Shown here one piece after another: positions 1-7,565 of a stretch of 44,413 nt of DNA. A program made the translations under genes and the position numbers. The stretch is from Mesorhizobium sp. M7A.F.Ca.US.006.01.1.1 (lineage in GTDB: Bacteria; Pseudomonadota; Alphaproteobacteria; Rhizobiales; Rhizobiaceae): assembly GCF_003997935.1 (NCBI RefSeq), contig NZ_RZQL01000021.1, positions 1-44,413 on the forward strand, given 5' to 3'. The notes beneath the pieces were generated by a model. It searched no databases. It was not told the origin of the DNA and saw only the letters and a list, made by a program, of their open reading frames with translations. Each line of letters starts with the position of its first letter. The stretch's first letter is position 1.

Positions 1-62
1 TCGCAGGCGAGGTCGCCGGACCCGAGGCCACCCAGGAAACCCTCGTTCATCTGGCTTCCTAG
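1..62 (+). CDS. C-terminal end of a sugar ABC transporter ATP-binding protein (partial)
   Basis: Reading from base 3 gives an open frame ending in the TAG at 60-62; the last residues are GEVAGPEATQETLVHLAS. The RbsA/MglA/XylG family of double ATP-binding cassettes commonly ends in a similar stretch (ATEE..I..LA). It lies 31 bases ahead of a ribose-type permease in the same direction, which is the usual order (ATPase, permease, binding protein or a permutation). Only about 19 residues are in the window, so the assignment depends on context as much as on sequence. It would be the cytoplasmic energising subunit of the importer encoded downstream. Confidence 0.7.
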   Translation, partial: AGEVAGPEATQETLVHLAS

Positions 63-93
63 CCAGACGATCCATTTCGTGGAGAAGAATCCA

Positions 94-1062
94 ATGGTAT
101 CCGCCAGTCAAAGCATGAGCGGCATGAACCTGGGAAAGTTTATCGCCCGCTATGGCATCGTCATCTCGTTCGTCCTGCTGTTCGTCGTGTTGTCGCTGGC
201 ATCGCCGAACTTCCTGTCCACCAACAATCTGCTGAACGTGCTGCGGCAGGTCTCCATGAACGGCGTGCTGGCTGTCGGCATGACCTTCGTGATCCTGACC
301 GCCGGCATCGATCTGTCCATCGGCTCGCTCCTGGCGCTGGCCGGTGCGGTGGCGGCCAGTCTGGTCACCGGCGCGGATGCATTCAATCCGCTCGTGGCGG
401 TTGCGGCCGGCATCGCGATGGGCGCGCTTTGCGGTGCCATAAACGGTAGCCTGATCGCCTACTTCAAGGTGCCGGCCTTCGTCGCCACGCTCGGAATGCT
501 GAGCGTGGCGCGCGGCGCGACGCTGCTTTACAGCGGCGGCCGCCCGATTCCAAATCTCAGCCTCGAATTCCGCTGGCTCGGCCAGGGTCTCGTGCTCGGC
601 ATACCGGTACCGGTGATCATTTTCGCCATCGTCTTCGCTGTCGCGGCGATCGTCCTCCGCTACTCCATTTACGGAAGGCGGGTCTATGCGGTGGGCGGAA
701 ACCCGCGCAGTGCAAAGACGAGCGGCATCAACACCACCGGCATCATCTTTTCGGTCTACATCATCATGGGCGCGTTGGCCGGTCTCGCGGGTGTCATGCT
801 GACGGCCCGCACGACGTCCGCCCTGCCACAGGCGGGCATCGGCTACGAACTGGATGCCATCGCGGCGGTGGTCATTGGCGGAACAAGCCTCACCGGAGGC
901 ATCGGCCGCATCGGCTACACGCTGGTGGGCGTGCTGATCATCGGCATGATCAGCAACGGTCTCGATCTGCTGGGGGTGTCCTCATACTACCAGCAGATCA
1001 TCAAGGGTTCGATCATCGTCCTCGCGGTGCTGATCGACCGCTCCCGAGCCGGGAGAGAGTAA
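94..1062 (+). CDS. Ribose-type sugar ABC transporter permease (RbsC family)
   Basis: Inner-membrane permease of a carbohydrate uptake transporter (BPD_transp_2 family), 322 residues, close to the usual 320-340. The protein is almost wholly hydrophobic helices and carries the family core GMTFVILTAGIDLSIGS near residue 70 and a C-terminal GGTSLTGGIGRIG segment. I chose ATG 94: GGAGAAG at 81-87 sits 6 bases ahead, whereas a GTG at 79 in the same frame would start ahead of this ribosome-binding site. Upstream is the end of an ATPase, downstream a binding protein, so the three form one importer. The sugar cannot be read from the permease; the kinase and GatZ-like genes downstream suggest a ketohexose or a polyol. 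Confidence 0.9.
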   Translation: MVSASQSMSGMNLGKFIARYGIVISFVLLFVVLSLASPNFLSTNNLLNVLRQVSMNGVLAVGMTFVILTAGIDLSIGSLLALAGAVAASLVTGADAFNPLVAVAAGIAMGALCGAINGSLIAYFKVPAFVATLGMLSVARGATLLYSGGRPIPNLSLEFRWLGQGLVLGIPVPVIIFAIVFAVAAIVLRYSIYGRRVYAVGGNPRSAKTSGINTTGIIFSVYIIMGALAGLAGVMLTARTTSALPQAGIGYELDAIAAVVIGGTSLTGGIGRIGYTLVGVLIIGMISNGLDLLGVSSYYQQIIKGSIIVLAVLIDRSRAGRE

Positions 1063-1106
1063 CAGGCGCAAGCGGCGCGGCCGCACGCAACATGGAGGAA
1101 ATGCAC

Positions 1107-2120
1107 ATGAGAACGACAAGACGCTTCCTGATGGGAGCAGCGGCCGGCCTTGCCCTTGCAGGCATGGTGTTCGGGGGGAGTTCGGCCGACGCCAAGACGC
1201 TGAAAATCGCGGCGATCGTCCAGAGCCTCAATACCGAGTACAATGTTCTGTGGGCCGATGCCGCCAAGGCGCACCCCGCGCTTGCGGACGGCACAGCCAC
1301 GCTGACGGTTCTCGACGGTCGCCAGGACGTGCTGACACAGTCGAACCTGTTCGACACAGCCATCACCGAAAAATACGACGCGATCATCTTCATCCCCGTC
1401 GACATCGACGCCGGCAATGAACCGATCGAGCGCGCGAAGGCAGCCGGCATTCCGGTGTTCGGCTCCAACACGATGGTTTCCAACACCGCACTCTACGATG
1501 CCTACATCAATTCCAACGATGTCGAGGCCGGCGAAATGCTGGCCAAGGCCGTGATCGACAAGGCCGGCCCACAGGCCAAGGTCGTGATCCTGGAAGGGAT
1601 GCTGGGCCAATCGGCCCAGGTGCAACGGCTTGAAGGAATCCAGAAGGTGCTGAAGGAAAATCCTGGAGTGACCATCCTGGAGCAGAACACCGCCAACTGG
1701 TCACGCGCCGAGGCCATCACGCTGATGGAGAATTTCCTGACCTCGCATGGCGATGCGATCCAGGGCGTCCTGGCCGAAAACGACGAGATGGCCGTCGGCG
1801 CCATCGAGGGCATCCGCAACCACGGCCTGGAGCCCAAGACGGTTCCGGTCGCCGGCGTGGACGGCATCAAGGACGCGCTTGAGGCCGTCAAGCGCGGCGA
1901 ACAGTCGATGTCCATCCTCCAGGATGCCAACGGACAAGCACAAGGGGCGATCGACCTCGCGCTGCACAAGATCGTCGGCGACAGCTACAAGCCGCGCGCG
2001 GCGGTCTGGGACGTCAACGGCGGCAAGCTCGCCTGGAAAGACGGCAAGGACCAGCATTACTACGTGCCGTGGCTGGCGGTGACCTCCGAGAATGTCGACA
2101 AGGTGCTTGTCGGCAATTGA
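1107..2120 (+). CDS. Periplasmic sugar-binding protein (RbsB/peripla_BP_4 type)
   Basis: Substrate-binding component of the importer, 337 residues. A signal peptide occupies roughly residues 1-28 (MRTTRRFLMGAAAG..., ending SSADA before KTLKIA); the paired arginines leave Tat export possible, though the RR-F spacing is not the classic motif. The mature part follows the ribose-binding fold: a first strand KIAAIVQSLN, then IIFIPVDIDAGNEPIERAKA and IPVFGSNT, and in the second lobe EGMLGQSAQVQRLEG and AGVDGIKDALEAVKRGE. ATG 1107 is preferred because GGAGGA at 1094-1099 lies 7 bases upstream; ATG codons at 1092 and 1101 precede or overlap that site. A strong terminator follows within 11 bases of the stop, ending the transport operon. 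Confidence 0.9.
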   Translation: MRTTRRFLMGAAAGLALAGMVFGGSSADAKTLKIAAIVQSLNTEYNVLWADAAKAHPALADGTATLTVLDGRQDVLTQSNLFDTAITEKYDAIIFIPVDIDAGNEPIERAKAAGIPVFGSNTMVSNTALYDAYINSNDVEAGEMLAKAVIDKAGPQAKVVILEGMLGQSAQVQRLEGIQKVLKENPGVTILEQNTANWSRAEAITLMENFLTSHGDAIQGVLAENDEMAVGAIEGIRNHGLEPKTVPVAGVDGIKDALEAVKRGEQSMSILQDANGQAQGAIDLALHKIVGDSYKPRAAVWDVNGGKLAWKDGKDQHYYVPWLAVTSENVDKVLVGN

Positions 2121-2130
2121 CGCTCCAACA

Positions 2131-2160
2131 GGAGGATGCCGCTCGCGGCATCCTCCTTTT
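2131..2160 (+). terminator. Intrinsic terminator after the sugar transporter operon
   Basis: An 11-bp perfect stem (2131-2141 with 2146-2156, GGAGGATGCCG/CGGCATCCTCC) encloses a CTCG tetraloop and is followed at once by TTTT. It begins 10 bases after the binding-protein stop codon. It separates the transporter from the ROK regulator, which therefore needs its own promoter in 2161-2287, or depends on readthrough. Confidence 0.9.
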
Positions 2161-2287
2161 CGTCCGGCGCAGCGGGAATTGCTTGCTTCGGACATCAGGC
2201 CGTTCATTCTTTTGAGGACTTTGCGTTGCCGGAGGAAAAACAAGCTCGGGTGAAGTATAGGCTGGGAACGAACATGCGGAGTCCGCC

Positions 2288-3505
2288 ATGAACCATGCAA
2301 CCTTCGCCAGCAGCTCGCCTCGCAGGATCCGCCAGAGCAATTCGGTAGCGACGCTGAACGCGCTCCACCGTTTCGGCCCTTTGAGCCGGGCCGATCTCGC
2401 CAGGCATATGGGGGTCAACCGCTCGTCCGCCGGCAATATCGTCCTGGAGTTGGTCGAGGCCGGACTCGTTCGTGAAGTAGCGGAGAACGATGTCACGAAT
2501 CCGGCGGGCCAGCCCAGGGCCGGAAGGCCGGGCATCCTCGTGGAAATCGTGCCTGAAGCCGTTTTCTTCGCCGGCATAGAGATCGGTGTCGAACATATGA
2601 CATGCGTCGAGATCGATCTCGCGGGCAAGATCGTTCGCAGCACCATGACGCGCTTCGAAGGACACGACAGCGATCCGGAGGCCGCGGTCCGCATGGCGAT
2701 CGAACAGGTGTTTCTCGAGATGCGGAAGGATAGCCTGGCGCGATGTCAGGGCATCGGCATCGCGGTGCCCGGACAAATGAACCAGGACGGTTTCATCCAC
2801 GTCGCACCGATCCTTGGATGGCGCAATGTCGATCTCACAGGCCTTGCCCGCGGGCTTCTTCCGGCCGAGATCCCGGTATGCGCGGAAAATGACGGCAACG
2901 CATTCGGCATCGGCATCACCTACAGCCAGCCGGAAGCGGCGAGCGGCGTCACCTTCTTCATGGTCATCGAGAACGGTGTCGGCGGCGGAATCGTGATCGA
3001 CGGTAAGTTGTTCCGCGGCGGCAATGGCCTGGCCGGCGAAGTCGGCCACCTCAAGACACGGAACCCGGCATACCGGAATCTGGAGCAGGCCATCGGGCGC
3101 GACCGCATTCTGTCATCGTATCGCCAGTACAAACCGGACGCCGACTTGGACTTCTTCCTGCGTGACGTCCGCGATCGTGTTCCTCAAGCGGTGCAGCTCG
3201 CCGAGGAATGGGCTGTCTTGTTCGCATTTGCAGTCGTGCAGATCTCGCGGCTGATCGACCCTAACCGCATCGTGCTGGGCGGGTCGGTCGCGGAATTGTA
3301 TCCATTGGTCGCCGCTCGCGTCGATGCACATATCCGCGAGCTCCAGGCCGCGACCTTTCCCATCCCCGAGATCGTTTTCAACGAGAGCGCCATCTATGGA
3401 GCTGCCTTCGGAGCCGCTTGCATGATGCATCAGCGCTTCATGTCGCTCGACAACCAGATGCTCAACAAGGACGCGGTTTCCGGTCCAGACGCCTCGGCGT
3501 CGTGA
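2288..3505 (+). CDS. ROK-family transcriptional regulator
   Basis: A sugar-responsive repressor or activator, 405 residues. An N-terminal winged helix-turn-helix is visible at about residues 15-75 (RQSNSVATLNALHRFGPLSRADLARHMGVN in outline), followed by the ROK sugar-kinase fold with GIEIGVEHMTCVEIDLAG near 97, GIGIAVPGQM near 157 and CAENDGNAFG near 198. The usual zinc-binding stretch with three cysteines (CGCGRRGCLE in ROK kinases) is replaced here by KTRNPAYRNLEQA, so the metal site seems lost. This suggests ligand sensing without catalysis, as in XylR/NagC-type proteins. It lies between a transporter and a sugar kinase in the same direction, and probably controls them. A 37-base gap separates it from the kinase gene. 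Confidence 0.88.
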   Translation: MNHATFASSSPRRIRQSNSVATLNALHRFGPLSRADLARHMGVNRSSAGNIVLELVEAGLVREVAENDVTNPAGQPRAGRPGILVEIVPEAVFFAGIEIGVEHMTCVEIDLAGKIVRSTMTRFEGHDSDPEAAVRMAIEQVFLEMRKDSLARCQGIGIAVPGQMNQDGFIHVAPILGWRNVDLTGLARGLLPAEIPVCAENDGNAFGIGITYSQPEAASGVTFFMVIENGVGGGIVIDGKLFRGGNGLAGEVGHLKTRNPAYRNLEQAIGRDRILSSYRQYKPDADLDFFLRDVRDRVPQAVQLAEEWAVLFAFAVVQISRLIDPNRIVLGGSVAELYPLVAARVDAHIRELQAATFPIPEIVFNESAIYGAAFGAACMMHQRFMSLDNQMLNKDAVSGPDASAS

Positions 3506-3542
3506 AACCGCAAACGACACCACACCCAGGATTGGACGCTTG

Positions 3543-4529
3543 ATGAACGACCTCCCCCAAACGCTTGCACCGGACTCGCTCGGGCCAACCGTGACGATTG
3601 GAGAAATCCTGGTGGAGATCGTCGCGAGGCAGACAGGCACCGGCTTCCGGGAACCTATCGACCTCATTGGTCCCTTTCCGAGCGGCGCGCCCGCCATCTT
3701 CATCGATCAATGCGCGCGTATGGGCGGAGCGGCCGCGATGGTGGGCGTGGTCGGCGACGACGATTTCGGCGCCGTCAACATGGAGCGCCTGAAGCGGGAC
3801 GGCGTAGACACTTCCGCCATCGCTGTTTCCGCGGATTATCCGACGGGCAGCGCTTTTGTTCGCTACCGCACGGACGGAAGTCGCGATTTCGTCTACAACA
3901 TCGCCAAATCCGCCGCCGCTCGACTGGACTGGACCCCGCAGGTAGAGGCGCTGATCGCGCGTTGCGGGCATATCCACATCATGGGAACGGTGTTCGCAAG
4001 CCCCGCCGCCTGGGCGATCACCGAACGCGCGATCCCCTTGATCAAGGCGCGCGGCGGCACGATGTCGCTCGATCCGAACCTGCGCAAGGAATTGCTGGCG
4101 CACGGCCAGACCGAGGAGAAATTCGCCGGTCTGGTGGACGAAGCGGACCTGCTGCTGCCGTCGGGCAATGAATTGTTCCTGGCCGCCGGCATGGATGGCG
4201 AGGAACACGCAATCGAGGCGCTGTTCAAACGAGGGGTCAAGGAGATCGCCGTGAAGCGCGGTGAACGTGGCGCGTCAGCCCGTCAAAACACGGGCGCCAG
4301 CGCCGATTGTCCCGGCCTCATCGTCGAGGAAACGGACCCCACCGGCGCCGGCGACTGTTTCGGCGGAGCCTATGTCGCATGCCGGCGGTTGGGCATGCCG
4401 CTGCGAACTTCGCTCGAATTCGCCAACGCGGCAGGGGCGCGCAACGTCACACGCCTCGGCCCCATGGAGGGAGCCGGCACGCGGGCCGAGCTGGAAGATT
4501 TCATGGCAAGAACGGCGAGAAGAAGTTGA
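3543..4529 (+). CDS. PfkB-family sugar kinase, probable tagatose kinase
   Basis: Cytoplasmic ATP-dependent carbohydrate kinase of the ribokinase/PfkB family, 328 residues. Visible motifs are the N-terminal GEILVEIVA, the substrate region GPFPSGAPAIFIDQCARMGG at about residues 33-54, PTGSAFVRYR in the middle, and the catalytic DPTGAGDCFGGAY near residue 265 with the catalytic Asp. The long GPFPSGAPAIF segment is, as I recall, typical of the tagatose kinases described in Agrobacterium. Start ATG 3543; a TTG directly before it is not needed. The stop overlaps the ATG of the GatZ-like gene (TGATG), implying translational coupling. Together they would make fructose 6-phosphate from tagatose. Other ketose or polyol substrates remain possible. 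Confidence 0.8.
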   Translation: MNDLPQTLAPDSLGPTVTIGEILVEIVARQTGTGFREPIDLIGPFPSGAPAIFIDQCARMGGAAAMVGVVGDDDFGAVNMERLKRDGVDTSAIAVSADYPTGSAFVRYRTDGSRDFVYNIAKSAAARLDWTPQVEALIARCGHIHIMGTVFASPAAWAITERAIPLIKARGGTMSLDPNLRKELLAHGQTEEKFAGLVDEADLLLPSGNELFLAAGMDGEEHAIEALFKRGVKEIAVKRGERGASARQNTGASADCPGLIVEETDPTGAGDCFGGAYVACRRLGMPLRTSLEFANAAGARNVTRLGPMEGAGTRAELEDFMARTARRS

Positions 4530-5797
4530 TGCGTGTGGCGATCGAAGATTTGCCGACCCGGCACAGGGACGGAAAGAAGATCGGGGTGACCTCGGTGTGC
4601 TCGGCGCACCCGTTGGTGCTGACAGCCGCACTGCGCCACGGCCGGGAAACCGGCACCACCGTCCTGGTCGAGGCGACGTGCAACCAGGTCAACCACCTGG
4701 GCGGTTATACAGGCATGACGCCGGCTGATTTCGCGGCGATGGTGGAAGCGCTCGCGATAGCCGAGCAGTGCCCGAAAGAGCTGATCGTGCTTGGTGGGGA
4801 TCATCTCGGCCCCAATCCCTGGAAAGACCGGCCCGCCGACGAGGCGATGGCGCAGGCCGGGACCATGGTCGATGCTTATGTCCGCGCCGGCTTCCGCAAG
4901 CTCCACCTCGATGCCTCGATGGGCTGCGCGGGTGAACCGGCGGCGCTCGACGACCATACGGTGGCCGAGCGCGCGGCCAGAATGGCGGGCGTCGCGGAAC
5001 AGGCGGCAGCGCAGAGCGGCGGGGCAAGCCCGGTCTACATCATCGGCACGGAGGTGCCGCCGCCCGGTGGCGCCGATCACGCTTTGGATGCGATCACCCC
5101 GACCAGTCCGGAGGCGGCTAGCCAGACACATGCCATTCACGCCCAGGCATTCCAAACCGCCGGGCTTGAAAGCGCATTTTCCCGCGTCATCGGGCTTGTC
5201 GTGCAGCCGGGCGTGGAGTTCGGCAACCAGAATGTGATTTTCTACGATCGGACCAAGGCCAGCGACCTGGCGGCAACCCTGAGCACATTGCCGTCGCTCA
5301 TTTTCGAAGCTCATTCGACGGACTATCAGGGCGAGAGGCCGCTGCGTGAACTCGTCGAGGACGGTTTCGCCATCCTCAAGGTCGGCCCCGAGCTGACCTT
5401 CAAACTGCGCGAGGCGCTGTACGCGCTCGACCTGATCGCTTCCGACCTGGTGCCTGGCTATGGCGAGCGGCCGCTTTACCACGCCATGGAAGAGCTGATG
5501 CAAGCCGCCCCCAAGAATTGGGCAAGCCACTATCATGGCAGCGATGCCGACAAACGGACGCTGCGCCACTACTCCTATTCCGATCGCATCCGATATTATT
5601 GGGCGACCCCGCAAGCCCGTGCCGCCTGCGACCGGCTCTTCGATACGCTGAACGGCCGCAAGGTGCCGGTGACGCTGTTTCTCCAGCATCTGCCTTCGGC
5701 GCTCGCTTGGGCCGACCGAGCCTGCGACGGCGAAGAGATCGCGATCGATCACGTCCAGCGAAGCATCGAGGTCTACGCCCGGGCATGCGGCACCTGA
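4529..5797 (+). CDS. gatZ: GatZ/KbaZ-family protein (tagatose-bisphosphate aldolase non-catalytic subunit family, possible tagatose-6-phosphate epimerase)
   Basis: 422 residues, matching the 420-426 of enterobacterial GatZ and KbaZ. The N-terminal part shows GVTSVCSAHPLVLTAALRHG, then VEATCNQVNHLGGYTGMTP, LGGDHLGPNPW and KLHLDASMGCAGEP, all typical family blocks; FEAHSTDYQ and ILKVGPELTFKLREALYAL follow in the second half. In enterobacteria the protein supports the class II aldolase GatY/KbaY. No GatY or KbaY gene is present here. In Agrobacterium, members of this family have been reported as tagatose-6-phosphate 4-epimerases working next to a tagatose kinase, and the arrangement here is the same. 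The start ATG overlaps the kinase stop. The frame can be extended upstream inside the kinase gene, but that part is not family-like. Confidence 0.85.
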   Translation: MRVAIEDLPTRHRDGKKIGVTSVCSAHPLVLTAALRHGRETGTTVLVEATCNQVNHLGGYTGMTPADFAAMVEALAIAEQCPKELIVLGGDHLGPNPWKDRPADEAMAQAGTMVDAYVRAGFRKLHLDASMGCAGEPAALDDHTVAERAARMAGVAEQAAAQSGGASPVYIIGTEVPPPGGADHALDAITPTSPEAASQTHAIHAQAFQTAGLESAFSRVIGLVVQPGVEFGNQNVIFYDRTKASDLAATLSTLPSLIFEAHSTDYQGERPLRELVEDGFAILKVGPELTFKLREALYALDLIASDLVPGYGERPLYHAMEELMQAAPKNWASHYHGSDADKRTLRHYSYSDRIRYYWATPQARAACDRLFDTLNGRKVPVTLFLQHLPSALAWADRACDGEEIAIDHVQRSIEVYARACGT

Positions 5798-5854
5798 ACC
5801 CCTCGTCCGGTTCTTCAAGGCCAGAGCGGATGGGCTGGCTGGCGGCAGAAATAC

Positions 5855-7201
5855 TTACAGCGATGGTCCCAATCGTATCGGGCTGCCGTCGCTGAAACGG
5901 GATTGACGGAACCTGTGGAGATTGTGCCGGGTCTCGTTGCCCTGGATCAAATCGGACAGGATGCGGCCCATTCCGGGTCCTATGCCGAAGCCGTGGCCAC
6001 TCATCCCGGTCGCGACAACGAGGCCTGGGATCGCAGCGGCGCGATCGACGATGGGCACGACATCGGGCATCGCATCGATCATGCCCGCCCAGCTCGCCTT
6101 GAGCGGTACAGTCGTGAACTGAGGGAAAAGCTCCCTGAACCCGCGGTCGATGGCGCGGAGCGCCGACATTTCGGGAGCCGGATTGAGGACGCGCATCCGT
6201 TCGAAAGGGCTTTCTTCATCCGCGTTCCATCTGCGCGGCGTCGACCAGCCGTCCGGGTATCCTCGCGGGGCCGCCGGCAGGTAGCGTGTGCCGAAGGGAT
6301 TGGCTATCAGGGCGCTGATATATTTGCCCGCATGGCGAAATGCGTCCGGCCCTATATAGAGTTGGCTACTGCCTCCCGATGCGAGCGTATACCCGCCATC
6401 CTGTCTGCGCCGGAAAGCGATGCGTTCGTCCGCGGCGGCACCGGCGTGGATTTCCGCCATCGGCGCTGTCGCGGCGACGGTCGCCCTGACGCTGAGCTGC
6501 GGAATCGAGATGCCGTGGGCGCGCAGAAAGAGCGACGTCCACGCGCCGGTGGCGACGAGGACGCTCGAGGTCGCGATGAGCCCTTTCTCGGTCCAGACGC
6601 CACTGATGCGGCCCCCGGCGATGTCGAGCATACGTGCCGCGCAATTCTCGATGATCGTCACGCCTTCGCGGGCGGCCAGGCGAGCAAGCGCGGGCACCGC
6701 GACCCAAGGCTCGGCGCGCATGTCCGATAGGGTGGTCATTGCGCCTTTGAACGGTCCCGACATGGCCGGGATCAGGCTTGCCAACTCACCTTGGTCGAGG
6801 AGACGCGTGTCGACGCCATGAGCCTGGGCGATCGTCAGGAATTTCGCGAAACCGGCCATCTCCTTGTCCGTCCGCGCAAGATAGGTGACGCCCGTCTGCT
6901 TCAGCCCTATGTCCTCGCCACACTCCTGCGCCAGTTGCCGCCAGAGGCGCTGCGCTTCGATGACGATCGGCAGTTCGTCGGCATCGCGGCCCTGCTGCCG
7001 GATCCAGCCCCAATTGCGCGAGGATTGCTCGGCGGCGATGCGGCCCTTTTCCAGCAGCGTCACCGAGACGTTCCGTCGCGCCAGGAAAAGTGCCGTGGTC
7101 ACGCCAATGACCCCGCCGCCGATGATCACCACGTCCGAGCCCTTCGGCAGGGGCTGTTGGAACTGGATCGGGGTGGCTTCGGTGAAGGGGAAGATTGTCA
7201 A
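5855..7201 (-). CDS. FAD-dependent oxidoreductase, DadA/glycine oxidase-like
   Basis: 448 residues of the DAO family: an N-terminal Rossmann motif VVIIGGGVIGVTTALFLARR at about residues 24-43, then EQSSRNWGWIRQQGRD, and the C-terminal GLVVATGMSGHGFGIGPGMG that closes the FAD site. Such enzymes oxidise D-amino acids, N-methyl amino acids, gamma-glutamyl polyamines or similar amines; the substrate is not readable. The start appears to be TTG 7201, since AGGAAGGA (complement of 7211-7218) sits 9 bases upstream and no ATG or GTG in frame is nearby. It converges with gatZ, 57 bases apart with no clear terminator, and is separated from gabD by 364 bases, so it is probably transcribed on its own. 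It may feed the same amine/amino acid catabolism as the cluster beside it. Confidence 0.8.
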   Translation of the reverse strand: MTIFPFTEATPIQFQQPLPKGSDVVIIGGGVIGVTTALFLARRNVSVTLLEKGRIAAEQSSRNWGWIRQQGRDADELPIVIEAQRLWRQLAQECGEDIGLKQTGVTYLARTDKEMAGFAKFLTIAQAHGVDTRLLDQGELASLIPAMSGPFKGAMTTLSDMRAEPWVAVPALARLAAREGVTIIENCAARMLDIAGGRISGVWTEKGLIATSSVLVATGAWTSLFLRAHGISIPQLSVRATVAATAPMAEIHAGAAADERIAFRRRQDGGYTLASGGSSQLYIGPDAFRHAGKYISALIANPFGTRYLPAAPRGYPDGWSTPRRWNADEESPFERMRVLNPAPEMSALRAIDRGFRELFPQFTTVPLKASWAGMIDAMPDVVPIVDRAAAIPGLVVATGMSGHGFGIGPGMGRILSDLIQGNETRHNLHRFRQSRFSDGSPIRLGPSL

Positions 7202-7565
7202 AGAGCACTATCCTTCCTGGTATTCCGCGGCGGCATCCGGTCTACGCACCTGGCAGCGATATCGGGGCAGCGATATCCGGCCGCCGTGAAATGTCGATAC
7301 CACGCGAGGAGATTGATCGTCAGCTACTGCTTGCCGAGAACGACGGCGACAGACCGCGGTTCGGAAGCCCCTCTGGACAATGAGTTCTGAAATCGCCGGC
7401 CAAAGGCTGGCGACTGTGCAAGCCGTGCCCCGAGAAACCGTGGCGAATACGAGGTTCCTGATCTCGGATAGCACCGGCGATGCCGAGCACGCTTATTCGC
7501 GGCGGCCGGCCCATCTCAGTCCCTTTCAAGGCCTGCTCCTGTCTCGCGAGATGGTCGTCCATGCC
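7202..7565. other. Gap between gabD and the FAD oxidoreductase, no gene recognised
   Basis: 364 bases. Short open frames exist on both strands but none resembles a protein family I know and none has a convincing start. The left edge holds the AGGAAGGA ribosome-binding site for the oxidoreductase, whose promoter should lie here. I see no T-tract terminator directly after the gabD stop. The mixed composition would fit decayed sequence. Confidence 0.5.

Noticed and set aside
4307..4528. Upstream extension of the GatZ reading frame
   Set aside because: It runs inside the kinase gene in another frame and is not family-like; the ATG at 4529 with TGATG overlap is the natural start.
5798..5854. Bidirectional terminator between gatZ and the FAD oxidoreductase
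   Set aside because: No stem followed by a T-run is visible on either strand.
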